This document shows, in pieces, positions 1-13,321 of a DNA stretch of 64,000 bases. This DNA comes from Tomocerus qinae (taxonomy: Eukaryota; Arthropoda; Collembola; Entomobryomorpha; Tomoceridae): NCBI GenBank assembly GCA_020055645.1, contig CM034546.1:129911875-129975874 (forward strand). Direction: 5' to 3'. Made by a program: the position numbers and the translations under genes. A model generated the notes under the pieces. The model saw only the letters and a program-made list of their open reading frames with translations. It had not been told where the DNA came from and did no database searches. The first letter of the stretch is position 1. Each line of letters begins with the position of its first letter.

Positions 1-3000
1 TTTTTGAAGCTGCAAAAATAGAACTTTCAAACTTTTCTGGAGTAGACTATAAAGTTTTAGATATTGAAAAGGACCCTTCATCCCAAGGCTTCTGTCCAAA
101 CCACTATGATATTGCAGTAGCCGCCAATGTTATTCACGCAACGGAAAATTTAATATCTTCCATTGCAAATATTCGTTCATTGCTAGCTCCTTCAGGATTA
201 TTATTGATGCAGGAAATGTTAACTCCTGTGAGACCCATCGATTACATTTTCGGACCTTTAGACGGTTATTGGAAATTTAAGGACTACGATTTAAGACAGG
301 CTCATCCAATGGTTTCAAAAGAAATTTGGGATTCAGTGTTTCAAGAAACAGGGTTTGAAACTTCCAATTTAATTTCCGATGTCGACGAATTTGCCTCCGT
401 ACTGGTTGCGAAAGTTAATGATGAGCACATTGTAAAATATAACAAAGTACAAAAGAAATCACCTGCCTGGGTTGTATTCCCTGATCATGAAACTAATTAT
501 GAAACCCTGATTGATAAGTTATCAGCTTCGGGCAAAGTCTATCAACTGAAAAATGGTTGCCAGACAACTGAAGATGGAAACGGAGTGATAAAACTCTGCA
601 TAGATGATTATGACCAAGTCAGAACAACCTTGGATAAAATATACGGCAATCACTCCGTCTCCGGTCTGATTTATCTCAGTTGTGGAGTAAATAGTGAGAA
701 AAGACCAGAAAATTCTTATTTAGACGTTCTGAATATTAGTAAATATTTCGCAGCCTCAAACCATATGGACACAAAATTATTTTTTGTCACCCGCGGTGTT
801 CAATCTGCAAATCAGGGTAACAGTATTTATCCAAATGGAGCTCCAATTTGGGGTATGGTCAAAAGTTTGGCAAATGAGGTTACTGGAGTTTTTGGCAAAT
901 TAATAGATTTAGATCCCGATGTCATTGATGCGGATTGTGAGAGCCAGGAAATATTTTTCGAGTTGTTTGACCAAGACGAAACTCTTATCTGCTTTAGAAA
1001 TAGAAAGCGATATGTCAACAGGTACATTAGAATGCAAAAGCCAACAGCCCCTCTGGTTCTTCCTCAAGGCAGGTATGTAATTGAAGTTCCCAAAACCAAA
1101 AAGATTAACGATATTAGCTTCCGTTCAATTGGAAAGACAGCATTGGGACCTGATGACGTTGAGGTTTTGGTGAAAGCAGTCGCTCTAAATTTCCGGGATG
1201 TTTTTGTTATTCTTAAACCGGATACTTACTTCACTAAATTTGAAGCCGTTGGTTCTGACTTTGCCGGTTTAGTTTCTCGCGTAGGAACTAATGTTAGTGG
1301 ATATAAAATCGGTGACGAAGTGTTCGGAATTTCCAGTTCAAGCAGTGCTGCCAGTCACGTGACTGTCAATTACAACATGCTATTGCCAAAACCTAAATCG
1401 TTCACGTTTTGCGATGCTTCAACCCTCCCTTCAGTATTTCTCACCGCGTATCACTGTCTTGTCACAGTAGCTAATTTGAAAAAGGACGAAACAATTTTAA
1501 TTCACGTAGCATCTGGGGGAGTCGGTCTTATTGCCATCCAAATTGCTAACTATCTCGGCGCGAAAGTTATTGCCACAGCAGGAAGTCATAGAAAGAGATC
1601 TTATTTAAAATCTATTGGTATTAATCATGTTTTTCATTCGAGAGATCTGAGTTACGGTGAGGAAATCCAAAGAGTAACAAAAGGACGTGGAGTAGATGTA
1701 GTTTTAAACTCATTGACATCTCAAGGGTTCAAAGAAACGACACTTGACGCTTGTGCTCAAGGTGCCCGGTTTGTAGAGATGGGCAAGGTAAATATTTGGA
1801 AAAATGAGGATGTAGAGCAACGACGACCGGATGTAAAATATACAATTGTTGATTTGGAAACGATGCCTGCAGAGAAAATGAAAGTTTTGGTCGAAGAAAT
1901 GAAAAAGTTAATGGACGGAGAAAAATTTGTTCCTCTCCCATATTCCCGGTTTGAGGTTACGTGCATTAAAGATGCATTCAATTATTTCCTCAAAGCCCAA
2001 CACATTGGAAAAATTGTTGTAGCGATGCCGGAAGTAAAAGATGCACGGGGAAATGCCTTCCATACAGACATGATTTTCAACAGTAATGCTACTTACCTAA
2101 TTACTGGAGGCTTAGGGGGCATAGGCCTTGAGGTAGCTAAATGGACCGTGGACTCTGGAGCCAAGAATATTGTTCTTGTTGGAAGAACTGCTCCAGATGA
2201 AAAGGTCACCCAAGTATTGAAACAATTAAGAGGGACTGGGTGCACAGTTTTGTCACTACAAGTAGATGTTGGCAATTGGGAGCAATGCAAGAAATTATTT
2301 GAAATGATCAAATCCGAACTTCCTCCTCTTCGGGGAGTTATTCATTCTGCGGGTGCTCTCTCTGACAGCGTTTACACAAATCAAACATTGCAAAAATTCG
2401 AAATCGTCTTCAATGCCAAAATCAGCGGTGGGTGGAACTTGCACCATTTGACACAAGATTTGAATCTGGAACATTTCGTACTGTTTTCTTCTATGGCAGC
2501 AATTTTTGGTAAGGCATTTTTGTATGCGAAGTACGGATTTTATGTCCTGATCAATAAAAAATAATAGTAACGTACTAATAATGAAACATTTTTTGTAAAG
2601 GTCCTATCGGGCAACCCAATCACGCTGCTGCTAATGCATTCTTGGATTCTTTGGTGCACTACCGCCATTCAATCGGGCTACCTGCTCAAACAATAAATTG
2701 GGGAGGTGAGTGAAATTATGAGATTTATTTATTCCAGGAGTATAAATTTACATTCCCACATTTTCCTATTGTTCTATTAAACTTCCTTTTTCACCCTCGG
2801 CAGATTTTTCTCGGGACCTTGTAAAATAAATCGGGGCTAAATCTAACAATCTTAAATTTTTTAATAACTTGTGGGAATAAAAATGAATAAAATGTATTTT
2901 AAAATTGATTTTATTTTTGATTAGCCTGGTCCGGTGTTGGAGCGGCAACAAATACAGCTTATGGCAAGGAAGGTGCGATGGGCGTGAAACCATTCACTCC

Positions 3001-4888
3001 AAACCAGGTTGGTATAATAAGTGTTAATTAAATGTAACAAATTAATTATGATTATGAAATATATTCTTTAATTTGATATTTAATTTGTGATTTAAAAATA
3101 TTATAGGGTGTGGCTGCGTTGAAATTCATAATGACCCGACCAAATTTAGTTCAGCTCGGAGTTATCCAATTGGACGTGGATGAATTCAAACAGTATTTTG
3201 GACAGAGAGGAAATGTTCTTACAGAATTGATAGACGGGAGTGAGAATTCTACACAATCAACCGCCAATCAAAGTAGTACGTTTTGGAATGAGATTAACGG
3301 ACTGAATCTTGAAGAACGAACTTTGAATATCAAACATCGCTTAGAATCGATAATCCGAAGAACTTTGAAATTACCCGAAACAGAACAATTAGACGAGTAC
3401 CAAACGTTTTCCGAAATGGGTCTAGATTCCTTGATGGCAGTTGAAATGAGAAATAAGCTGGTTAATATGGTAGGAAACAAAGTATCCCTCAATGCATCTT
3501 CATTTCTGGATTTCCCCACGATAAACGGACTGAGTAAATATTTGGCAGAAACGACAATGTCAGTTGACTCAAGCTCCACCGATAAAAATGCCGCCGAAAA
3601 TAAAGTAGATTTGGATGCCATTTACGAATTAGTACGGAAAGATTCAATTTTGCCAGATTCGATTCAGATTGCAGGTAGAATACCCGCCGTAGCAGCTTCT
3701 CAAGTTAGGAATATTTTGATTACAGGGGCAACAGGTCGTTTTGGCAGTTACATTTTGAAAGATTTAATGCAAAATCCACAGTTAAATGTAATTTGTTTAG
3801 TACGGGGTAAATCGGTAGAGAATGCAAGGAAAAAACTGGCGTCAGCTTTGAAAAAGTTTAACGTTCTTAATTGTATCAATCTAAGTAATTTGAAAGTAGT
3901 AGTGGGTAGCATTAGTGAAGATCGTATGGGCATACCTGAGGAAGAGTACGAATCTCTTTCAACGCAAGTTGACCTAGTTTTCCATCTAGCTGCCAAAGCC
4001 AATCATATCGAGCAGATTTCTAAATACAAGGTATCTAAAAATGGTTTGGACATTAGGTCTGTCAACGTTATTGGCACATTAAACGTTATCAAATTCTCAT
4101 CTAACATCAAGACGAAGAGAATTGTTTTCGCGTCTACCTTCGCCACTGTAAATACTTTAACCCCCGAAGGATTTGCTTCAGAGGACTTCCCAGAAAATGA
4201 AAATGTAGGCGAAGGAATTACAATGGGCTACGTCTTATCTAAATTTGTATGCGAAAAATTGATGAAGGAGGCCATTAACAGAGGAATCCCTTGCACTGTG
4301 ATTCGATACCCGACTTTAATCGGTGACAGCGCCACCGGCCACTTCACGGTAGACACAGACACGTTTTTGAATTTTATTCTTCTATCCTGTAAAATGGGAG
4401 CCATTCCTGATATTAAAGGTGGTTGGTACACGTGTCCTGTCGATGTGGCCAGTCGTCTATCTTTAGAAATCCTCTTTAATGACCAAGCATCGGTTGGTAT
4501 CTTCAATTTATTACAAACTACCGCCATTTGTCCCGAAGACTGCATTGCTGCAGCAAATCGCTTGGGCTATACCATGAAAATTGTTTCGGAGCGGGATTTT
4601 TCAAATATGCTCCAAGACGAAAGTAAAAGCAGTAGTTGGATTTCCGTTTTCACCGAGGCCTACGGCACAGATTTTATGTCTGACTTATACGCTTCTAATA
4701 CCATGTCCAGTCTGGCCGTCAAAAATAATAAATCCTTCTACCGGTTCAGTGAGAAATTTTTAAGAATTATTCCAAATGTTCAAGAACGGGTTCCAAGCCT
4801 TCAGAGCATTCTTCATTTGTACATCGACTTTGCCAATAAAACAGGCATTTCTGAAAAGTTTGGTATAAAGGCCAGTTGTATAAGTTAA
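1..4888 (+). CDS. Reducing type I polyketide synthase, 3' part (cMT-ER-KR-ACP-thioester reductase)
   Basis: Modular megasynthase that extends, reduces and releases a polyketide or fatty chain; cut by the left window edge. Exons: 1-2508, 2601-2705, 2925-3007, 3107-4888, all GT-AG with matching phases, giving 1491 visible residues. Domains in order, counting from the first visible codon at base 3: end of a C-methyltransferase ([15 protein letters not shown]; about 1-120), a linker resembling a structural KR, enoylreductase (NFRD, SGGVGL; about 370-680), ketoreductase ([13 protein letters not shown]; about 690-900), carrier protein with GLDSL (phosphopantetheine Ser about 1006), and an SDR-type thioester reductase ([13 protein letters not shown] catalytic Tyr/Lys; about 1095-1490). 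Reductase release normally gives an aldehyde or alcohol. Oddity: the KR catalytic Tyr position reads His (GQPNH; codon 2621-2623). The apparent start near base 180 is a TTG inside the exon, not the true start. The domain calls are strong; product and origin are unknown. Confidence 0.93.
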
Positions 4889-7101
4889 GTAATTAGGTTA
4901 ATTATTAGGTATTAAGTAACTTTTATTAGTAGCTAGGTTAAAAATACCAAACATTAATATTTTTATAAGCCAAAAAATAAGGGTAATACATTTCTCGGTA
5001 TTTTACAAAAATGTTTTTAAACAATTTCCATTTAACAATGTAAATAGATAAGCAGCTGTAAAATAATGATTTTAAGAACCAGTAGTATTAGTTACCTATA
5101 GTTAGTATAATGTAATAATATAGACAACATTTGTAGTATTGAAACATTTATTATAAACATGGGTATTTTGTATGTCGGGATCAGTATTTTGAAAGCGTTT
5201 TGTTTTTAGTCGTCAAAGTGTCCCTTCCAAATTCAGGCCCCACAAAATGTAGATGCAGAATTACAAAGGGGACATAATGGACACTTGAAATTTCCGCATT
5301 TTCAGTTTTGATTGGGTATGGATTTGGTTTGGAGAATTTTACAGACTAAAAACTAAATATCGCAGTTACCGGTAGGTTGGCTTCTTTATGGATAATATTT
5401 TGTACTCTTATAATACTAAATAAATCATATTAATTACACGAGTCAATTTATGCAAATTATTTAAAGCACTACTTTAGAAAATCATTGTACCAACATTTAT
5501 GTCATTTGGAAAGGTTAAAGAAGGTATTTGGGAAATTCTGGATTGAAATAAGACACTGGTTGCACATTTTAAAAATTACGCCATGAAATTCATGGTGCAT
5601 ACTGGTACCCGAGTGAACTAACCTAATTAAAACAATTACATTAACAGGTATTTGTACAACCATTGACGTACTTCAACCAAATTCTGAGATAAAAAATGTT
5701 TATGATTAACTCTATTCTACAAACAAAAAATAAAATTGTGCAAGGTTGTCAAGTAAATAAAGCCAACATTTGAACATTAAGATTTTATATCGGGAGAATG
5801 TTATATAATGTTATCCCATAGGGCTTTATGTAGGAATACAAATTCCTACGTACATAGCTATATGCTATATAATATAGCTAATATAGGAAATTGATCAGTG
5901 GGATGTCAAATAGGATTGTGAAACACATAGTAGCTATTTTGAATGCATATTCACGCACTTAAACTAATGTTTTTAATGAATTTTAATTTTGTAATTTATA
6001 ATTTAAATCGGTGTACTCCCTTCTATATTATGTAACACTTTAAAAACTGCAGAAGATAATGAATGCAATGATGCGGGGATCATTCTCTGACTGAATTATG
6101 TAAATTTCACACACGTTCTTCGGCATTATGAATGAGTTTGTATACATTGATTAGCTTTACTATCTACTATAATATCAAAACAATAACAATATAGATAATA
6201 ATATAATCTGGTTTATATGTATCACATTTGGTATACCGAGATTACTCATATATATGACTAATGCTCATGAAAAGTGGTTTCTGTCTGCACTTTCTGATGT
6301 AGATGGACATCCAAATATAATATATACCTATAATTATGGGATTCAATGAAACGAAATAGCAAGTCTTCTTTTTGTGTCTCAAGGTCGATTATTATCTTTA
6401 TGTATGGTTTAGGTTAGCTTTATCTCTATCACATTGGCCGTGGTAGTGAATTCAGATTAAGAAACACTGTGCCAACCAGGTTGGAAAAGACTACATGATA
6501 AATAAGACTAAAGCTTTTGTGGATTTAATAACATGGTTCGTAGATGACACTAACACATGCGATTCCCAGCTAAGGAAACATTTCAAGGTATCTACATTTC
6601 CACCTTGGTCCTATCATGCTATGAGATTTTGGCGTAGCATATCTACATACTCGGGGATTCCACAAGATTCTGTAGATTTTGTGACGTGCTTATATGAAGC
6701 TGGAAAACCCTTGCATAAGCGAACGATGATTTCACCTGGATGCAGATCGATTGGCATCCTTAGATTATATAACTAATATACTCTATATATACATGTATGT
6801 TGGCATATGATATAAAGATTTGATTCAAGGGGATAAATATTATATAATCTTTAGCTGATCTAGTTCCATTTTTATATTGGAACCTACCCACCCACCCAAG
6901 AGCCCATTGAGATTTAGTAGTTGATATTACGCCGCGGTGAACCTACTTTTTATGACTTTCCAGTAAATCTTCATTGATGGGAAGTTTGTTACTTCTGTGA
7001 CTTAGGTACATATACACCTCTGGCTCATTATCTGCCAATGGTTTACACTTCTTAAGTTGTTATGATTATTTTCGCTGATTCGGCACACAAAATCCCGAAT
7101 T
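4889..7101. other. Intergenic spacer after the polyketide synthase
   Basis: AT-rich and without a gene I can support. It holds the 3' flank of the polyketide synthase and a palindromic MITE (listed separately). A 93-codon open frame at 6495-6776 has no recognisable motif and is not called. Confidence 0.6.
5543..5678. mobile_element. Palindromic MITE, copy 1 (family with AACCTAA core)
   Basis: The ends are imperfect inverted repeats: TTGAAATAAGACACTGGTTG at the left, and at the right the complement of a sequence starting GGTTGAAGTACG. A close relative lies at 46091-46240 with the same ends and the same middle (CGCCATGAAAT, then CTAACCTAATTAAAACAA). It has no coding capacity. Confidence 0.65.
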
Positions 7102-9951
7102 ATGGCGCAGTATTTCATTCAAAATAAATTATTATTCGTATTGTTAATACTAGCCACTGTTAGTTGCATCAAAATAGAAGATTTTTACGAAGGACCTTGC
7201 ATAGCACCGAAAGCAGATGAAAATTTTGATTTATTATGGGTAAGATTTCTACTACTACAATGAAAATTCTGTATAATTATTCGTTACTATTAATGTTTGA
7301 ATTTAACATCACACAAATTTCCCTATCAGACTTTCATAATGTGTTAAATGTACGTACTTAAATCAATGGACCATTCTCTTATAAATTTCAATTTACAGAA
7401 TATTCGAAATATCATGTGTATAAATTAAATACTTATGTCTCTCGGATAATTTTATTGCCTAAAAATTAAAACATTTACTAAAACTAAATGTATGTTCAAT
7501 TATATAAACAGTAGATTTAAAAAAATACTTTTCTTTACTTTTTAATTCGACCGGAAAATAGTTTAAAATTGAGCTTAACATTTACTTTTTACTAATTAGT
7601 AATAAAATGTAAGAGTCATTGAAATTATTATGCATCATATTAGTTCAAATCATTACAATTTATAAACAAATAACTTTCCATTTCCATTTTAATAATCATT
7701 TTTTTTGTTTAATTAACTTTTTTCTTTCTTTCATTTCATCTTTAGCTTGCAAATTATGCGGTTTGGTATTTCCCCATTTTTAGCAAACTTGAGTTATATC
7801 AATGGACATCAGCCATTTCTGGCTACAGCTATCAAAATGTCACAGAAGATATGGCTGCCCGTTCTTGTAAGTTCTTCTGTTTCCTTTGTGATAAATGTGA
7901 ATGAAATAATTATTCTGCAAAGTAGTATCATCTAATTTATTTGGCAAAAACAACACAGGTATGGTTTTAACTGTTGGGGGAGATGCTGGGGCTACCCAAA
8001 CTGCATTTCAAGGGAAGAAGCAAACAACTTTCGATTCTTCCATTGCAGATCATGGCGTTTTTGACTGGACTAATACCCGATCGGATGGAACACGTAATTT
8101 ATTTTTTAATTACCCTACTTAAATAATTTAAATGAATTAAGTAATTTGTAAAATACATAAGTTCATTACATTTATTATCTGATTTAAATGAAAAAAATGT
8201 GTTACGTATTCCAGGCGCATGTAAAAGTAAAACTAATTTAGCATGCGTTTTACTACAGTCAATTTTCAAAAATAAACGAACTTGGGGTCTCAGTTATTTA
8301 TGCGTCGACTATATATATAAACGTGACATGATGTTTTAAAAATCTGATTTAAATAAGTATAATATTTATATCCATTTCTGAGTTAAAATGATAGAATATC
8401 ACTTGTTTTCCAAGTACCATGACCAAACTAAAGGTGGTGGTGGGAACGCAAGATTATAACAGCTTAGCTTTATTACGTACTACCTTGAATGAAGAACCGA
8501 TAGGTTAAAAACTAATAAATTATAAAACTTTGTGGTGTCCCTTTTCTTGCTGTGTACCAAATGTTACTCTCTGGAAAACCTGTATACATGAAACGGGGAA
8601 GAGATCTAAAAATAATTTTTCGAATCAATATACGACGTATGTAAAGTGTATATAGAAAGTTTGCCTGACAACTAACGCTGTTTTTAATTGTCAACCAACT
8701 TTTAGGTAATTTTGACTGCAAAAAGTTTATTTTTGTTTCTTGAGGATTTTTACATTTTTGATATAGTAAAAATCAAATAGCCTCCGTCATAGCCTTCTAA
8801 ACTTATATGTATGGATATGTAAACTAATTTCATACATAACCCTTTTATATTAACACGCTCAACTAAAATCATTGCACTTGTATATGAAATGTATTTTTTC
8901 AGCATTGGAACTCTTTTTTTCAAAGTTCTTCTACTTATTGGGTGGTTATTCTCCGCACTATCGATATCTAGTGAATAAGGTTTGGTACACAATAAGAGAA
9001 ACGTTAACGAAAAAGATTTTATTAATGTCACTGATTTTAAATCTATCGGTTCGTCGCTCAAAGCAGTTTACTCAACTTCCCAAAAACTTTTGTTGGCACT
9101 TAATATTTAAAACAAAACATTTCGGAAACTTCAAAAATCACCAGACTTTTGTTGTTGCCTTAAAGACAGTAAATGTATAGTGATGTTGATTTTAATATAT
9201 TATTCTATTTCGATTATTTCATGACCGAATTATTTAAACACAGGCTTGTGATTTCAGAAATATACAAGAAATTATTTTGGGAATTATTGAATTACTGCAA
9301 TTTAAAAAGGATAATACATAAATGGCTTAAAACCATTACTTAGAGTTCATATCAATTTCTATAAGTTGAAATAACAGCTTTAGTTATTTTTGAAGTAGCA
9401 TAGTAAAGCAATAAGTATGTAATTAATATTATGAAATTGTTTTGGCAGCTGGTTTCCGTGGTCGTACTTATATAACACTGACGGATAACGACAAGTACTA
9501 TGTGTCAGTGAATTGTTGGGAGAAGGAGAACAAGAAAGCCTATTCAGTGCATTCAAATGTAAAAACTCTGGATCAAAACGCCAAAAACAGAATTCGAGCT
9601 CATTTGCTCTCATTGGGATTTGAGGTGACTAATAACTGGGTGGAAATGGAATACGACGACTGCATTGATCTCGACAACCCTGGAAAGAGAAAAATCGTCA
9701 GTCCCCCGTCGCCTTCGCCTGTACTTCTAAGAAACTCAAATAGTCCTCAAAATGTAAATCCCAATTTCCCTTTTCCTTCTAATAGTGAAAACGTGAGTCG
9801 AAATCGGAATCCAACTTCCATCGAATTGTTTTTTAATATATTTCGAAGTGCAATAGATTTTTTTCAAAATGTTCTTCAAAACGGTTCCAGAGTATTGGTG
9901 CGTTTTGTAACTCGCTTATTAGGAAGCCTCGGTTTGGGCAGATTATTATAG
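7102..9951 (+). CDS. Secreted lipocalin-like protein with basic/hydrophobic C-terminal extension (tandem copy 1)
   Basis: Probable small-molecule carrier of the lipocalin/ApoD type. Exons: 7102-7239, 7746-7866, 7959-8093, 9449-9951 (GT-AG, phases agree), 298 residues. Start chosen: the first ATG followed by a hydrophobic signal peptide (LLFVLLILATVSC). Lipocalin-like marks: GPCIAPKADENFDLLW near the N-terminus (the ApoD CPNP...NFD pattern), a W-Y/F-P motif in place of G-x-W, the NVTEDMA...C block, and TDNDKYYVSVNCW, matching the late-strand TDY-NY-x-SC pattern. A helix-like stretch ends in DDC. Beyond the usual end, about 100 extra residues include a Ser/Pro/Asn linker and a conserved segment (ELFFNIF...VRFVTRLLGSLG) shared with the tandem copy downstream. 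The ligand is unknown. The lipocalin call rests on motif spacing, not a search. Confidence 0.75.
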
Positions 9952-10429
9952 CAAATCCTGTGCGGACATCACTTTTCAATGAAATGACTCAACTATCTCA
10001 AAGTGCTATTTTTATTTGATACTCTTATATAGTATAATCTAAGGTATTAATAACTTGTTTCATTTTTATATTTTTATGCCTTTTATTTTAATTATTGGGA
10101 GAAATTGAAAGTATTATGTCATTATTATTTTGTAGTTAGTTGTGCACCAAAGATAATATTACAATATGACGACTAACAAAATGTTTCCTAAAGCAAATGC
10201 ACATAACAAATATATTGATTCATTGAGGATTTACGCAACAAACTATTGCGACTTGAAACCAAAATAAAATAAAAAATAAAGACATTAAAGATAGCTTCAA
10301 AAATGTAGGATTGAATGGTACACTTGCACTTAGGCAACTTGTATATGTTAACGATATTATTGTAGTACCTCCGTCAGAATAGTAGTATAAATTAGACAAG
10401 AGTGATTGCACAGCAGAATTCCCCCAATT

Positions 10430-10705
10430 ACATCAACACTCAGAATTGTTTTTACATGCTAGAATATCCCGAGAATTGTTCTTTATGTAACATAAAGCAA
10501 AAAAGAAGACTTATTTCATTTTATGCAGCAGTGTTCTCTATTTTGTTGCCTTAGGGCACATTATCTAAAGCAATATTATGGTGAAAACCCTATGCTTTAC
10601 GATCTCTGTAATATTTTCAAGATATATGATAAGAGCAAGCTTGATAATTTGTGTCATTTCTGTACAAGTGCAATTAAACTTAGAGCGTTCCTACGGAACA
10701 AATAA
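10430..10705 (+). pseudogene. 3' fragment of a non-LTR retrotransposon ORF2
   Basis: Translation of this stretch matches the extreme C-terminus of the ORF2 seen on the minus strand at 52851-53687: a Cys-rich patch, then a helix with YGENPMLYDL against YSVENPTWYTL, then the end KLRAFLRN against RLRAFLRN. The frame must shift between the Cys patch and the tail. Only the last 70-90 codons are recognisable, as expected of a short 5'-truncated copy of a related element. Confidence 0.6.
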
Positions 10706-11873
10706 ATGTATTTTCCTTGACATAATGATAATTAACAATAATAGTGATGATGGCGGCATTCATACTCTGCGAATAACAGTTTGCAACGGCACTGGGAACA
10801 ACAATTAAACTTTAGAAAAAAATTGAAACTGGATAGTAAACCAAAAATTTTACAAGAAAATCGAAAATCTTTAATTTTACAAGGAAAAATTTCCTATTGC
10901 AGAAACAGCAGGGAAATTGTACCATATTTTACCAGAAAACTGTTTATTTTGTTACAGTTACAATTGAATAATATTTCTAATGCTAATAGACGTCACCCAA
11001 GAGCACAGTGTGAAGAAATGTTTCAAAAACTGTCAGCACTGAAGGCAAGCCAGTATCGCCACCTTACTCCCATAATCAAAGCCGATTCGTACCCAGATCA
11101 AGGTCGATAGTTAATTTATACAGACAAACAAAAGCTTAGTGTGTTGATAAACAGTAGTAATCTAAAATTGTATAATGTAACATTTTTCTTTTAAATAGGA
11201 GAGTACTTAAAATTATAGTGATGTTAATAAACATAGTCATCCTTACTCAATAGTAGTAAATTTTAATATTGGTTCAAAAGAATTCCAAAGTTACATTTTT
11301 ACATTCCAGAGTCACATTTTTAGCTTTCATCACATGATTAAGGGAGTTCTAGGTGGTACTGGCATAAAACACAGGACTTTTTGAAAAAGTAGTTGTTCGA
11401 TGAAGAATAACTGGTAAGTGGGAACTCAATGATAGTATTTATAGCATGGCCTGTAGAAAATAAATAAGGGTTCAAGATGTTAACAGAGATGTACAAAATA
11501 TTGAAAGGACCAAGATTAAAAGGTCGTCGCGTTGTTCTGGCGGGCAGAAAATGCTGTAGGTGTCAATATTTCATTGGTACCCATTCGATACAACCCAATG
11601 AAAATTGTCAGAACAAGTCTAGATTTCAATGACTGACCAAAATCCGGTAGAAATTGCAGAAAAGGTCGATGAGATTTCAATAGATGTAAAATACTGAAAA
11701 GGTCAGGATTATAAGACATTGTTTTGTCAGTGAATTGAAGTAAATTAATCGTGATCTCTTATGTCACACTCAGATCATTAAGAAATACATAAATTTAACT
11801 CTCCTTTCGTCCTTTGTATTAATATTTTACAATAGAGAAGTAATTACTGCTCCATTATTATGTTGCTGTATAA

Positions 11874-12343
11874 CAGAGGTGGGCGCCATCCCTACTTTAG
11901 TCATCCAAATATGACCCATATCCATACCATCCCCTACTTTAATGTAATTTTAGGGATTTACTTTCAAACCAAGTACGGGATGGGTAGGGTATGTTTAGTT
12001 TTACATTATATTACGAAGTATGCAGTGAGGATGGTAAGTCTTAGTTTCAAGTAAGTAAGGACGAGCACGGTATGACTTCAGCTGAGTTTTATGAGGTAGG
12101 GATGGGTAAGGTAGGGCTTGAACCTAGCTTAAAAGGTAGGGATGTATACGGGAAGGATGACAGGAACCATACTATCAACCTACTTACTTATTCGATTGTC
12201 TAAAATACTTTACCAGGGTAGGGTAGGGTACGGTAAAACTCCTTACTTTACTGGTTGAGTACTGTAGAGTACGGTATGGTTCCTTACTTGACGAGTTGAG
12301 TATGGTAAGGTAAGGTATGCAAGTGCGATGAAGCCCACCTCTG
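11874..12343. mobile_element. hAT-type MITE with CAGAGGTGGGC ends
   Basis: The left end CAGAGGTGGGCGCC is mirrored by GCCCACCTCTG at the right. The flanking octamers are ctgtataa (11866-11873) and ctgtatac (12344-12351), a 7/8 match and the size typical of hAT target duplications. The interior is a degenerate array of GGTAGGG/GGTAAGG-like motifs with no coding sequence. Confidence 0.75.
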
Positions 12344-12383
12344 CTGTATACTCATACATCTCGTGTATACAAGTGTACGTAAC

Positions 12384-12556
12384 TATTTGACCAGGAATTT
12401 GACCAAAGGGGGAGGCACACCAGAATATATTGCTACAAACACGATATTTTCTGGCGCAGCGGAAAATTTTTTCGATTTTTAACCATTTTACAAAAAAACT
12501 CTTTTTATGGAAATTAAGGGGGGTTACACATTGGGTCCCCCTCTACTTACGTGCTT
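12384..12556. mobile_element. Degraded MITE of the GCACGTATCCAG family
   Basis: The left part (GTACGTAACTA...CCAGGAATTTGACC...GGGGGAGG) and the right part (TCCCCCTCTACTTACGTGC) resemble the better copies at 42587-42713, 50149-50291 and 58656-58816. Its ends are eroded. Confidence 0.45.
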
Positions 12557-13171
12557 GGCTTCTTCAATGCTAAAAATTGTACAGGTAAACTTGTGTCGTT
12601 TCGGACACTTTTGCTTTGAAATATAATATCACCAATTCGGCGTGTAGCTTTTGTAACTATATTAGGTTACTTAAGATGCTGGAAAGTGACAAAAAATTAT
12701 TTACGTCATTATAGAATAGATTAATAGTTCCAGTTCTCACGTTGGGAGGAAGAAGAAGAAGACCTTCAAATACAAATATAGTGTGAGGTGTTGTTATTTA
12801 GATGTAAATATATATTTCTCAGCAATTACTCATCAATGTAGTGATGTAGTTGTTGGATTACGATGTAATGTGGGAAATAGGTCAATATTATACAAGATTG
12901 ACCAGTCTGTTTATGTTTAAAGATAAGTCGACGGGATAGAATTAAATGATTAGAAATGAAAAGGCCGGAATTTACACTAGTTGGTAATGAGTTGGCAGCA
13001 AGATAGATATTTCTTAGAACAAAGTGCAAAAATTAAAGCAAGTCCTTTACTTAATACCAGAACTTTTGCGCCTTATATACGGGTTTATATTATAAAAATC
13101 TGCATAAAAGCAACTAAAAGTAAATTAATTCCACTTAATATTCAAGAACCGATTTTAAATAAATTTTAAAC

Positions 13172-13321
13172 TGCTAAAAGTGTAAAAATAAAATAAATGT
13201 ATAATAATATAAAAAATAAAATGCTAAAAGTGTAAAAATAAAAGAAATGTATAATAATATAAAAAATAAAATGCTAAAAGTGTAAAAATAAAATAAATGT
13301 ATAATAATATAAAAAATAAAA
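13172..13321. repeat. 50-bp tandem repeat, three units
   Basis: Three near-identical 50-bp units start with TGCTAAAAGTG at 13172, 13222 and 13272, followed by a partial fourth. Very AT-rich and noncoding. Confidence 0.85.

Noticed and set aside
6495..6776. 93-codon open frame on the plus strand
   Set aside because: No motif, no splice context and no neighbour that would explain it; sequence before the start gives stops.
8512..9180. Several overlapping open frames on both strands
   Set aside because: They fall within the long third intron of the first lipocalin gene and show no protein motif.
12050..12330. G-rich GGTAGGG words as a telomere remnant
   Set aside because: They are irregular and lie inside a bounded hAT MITE.
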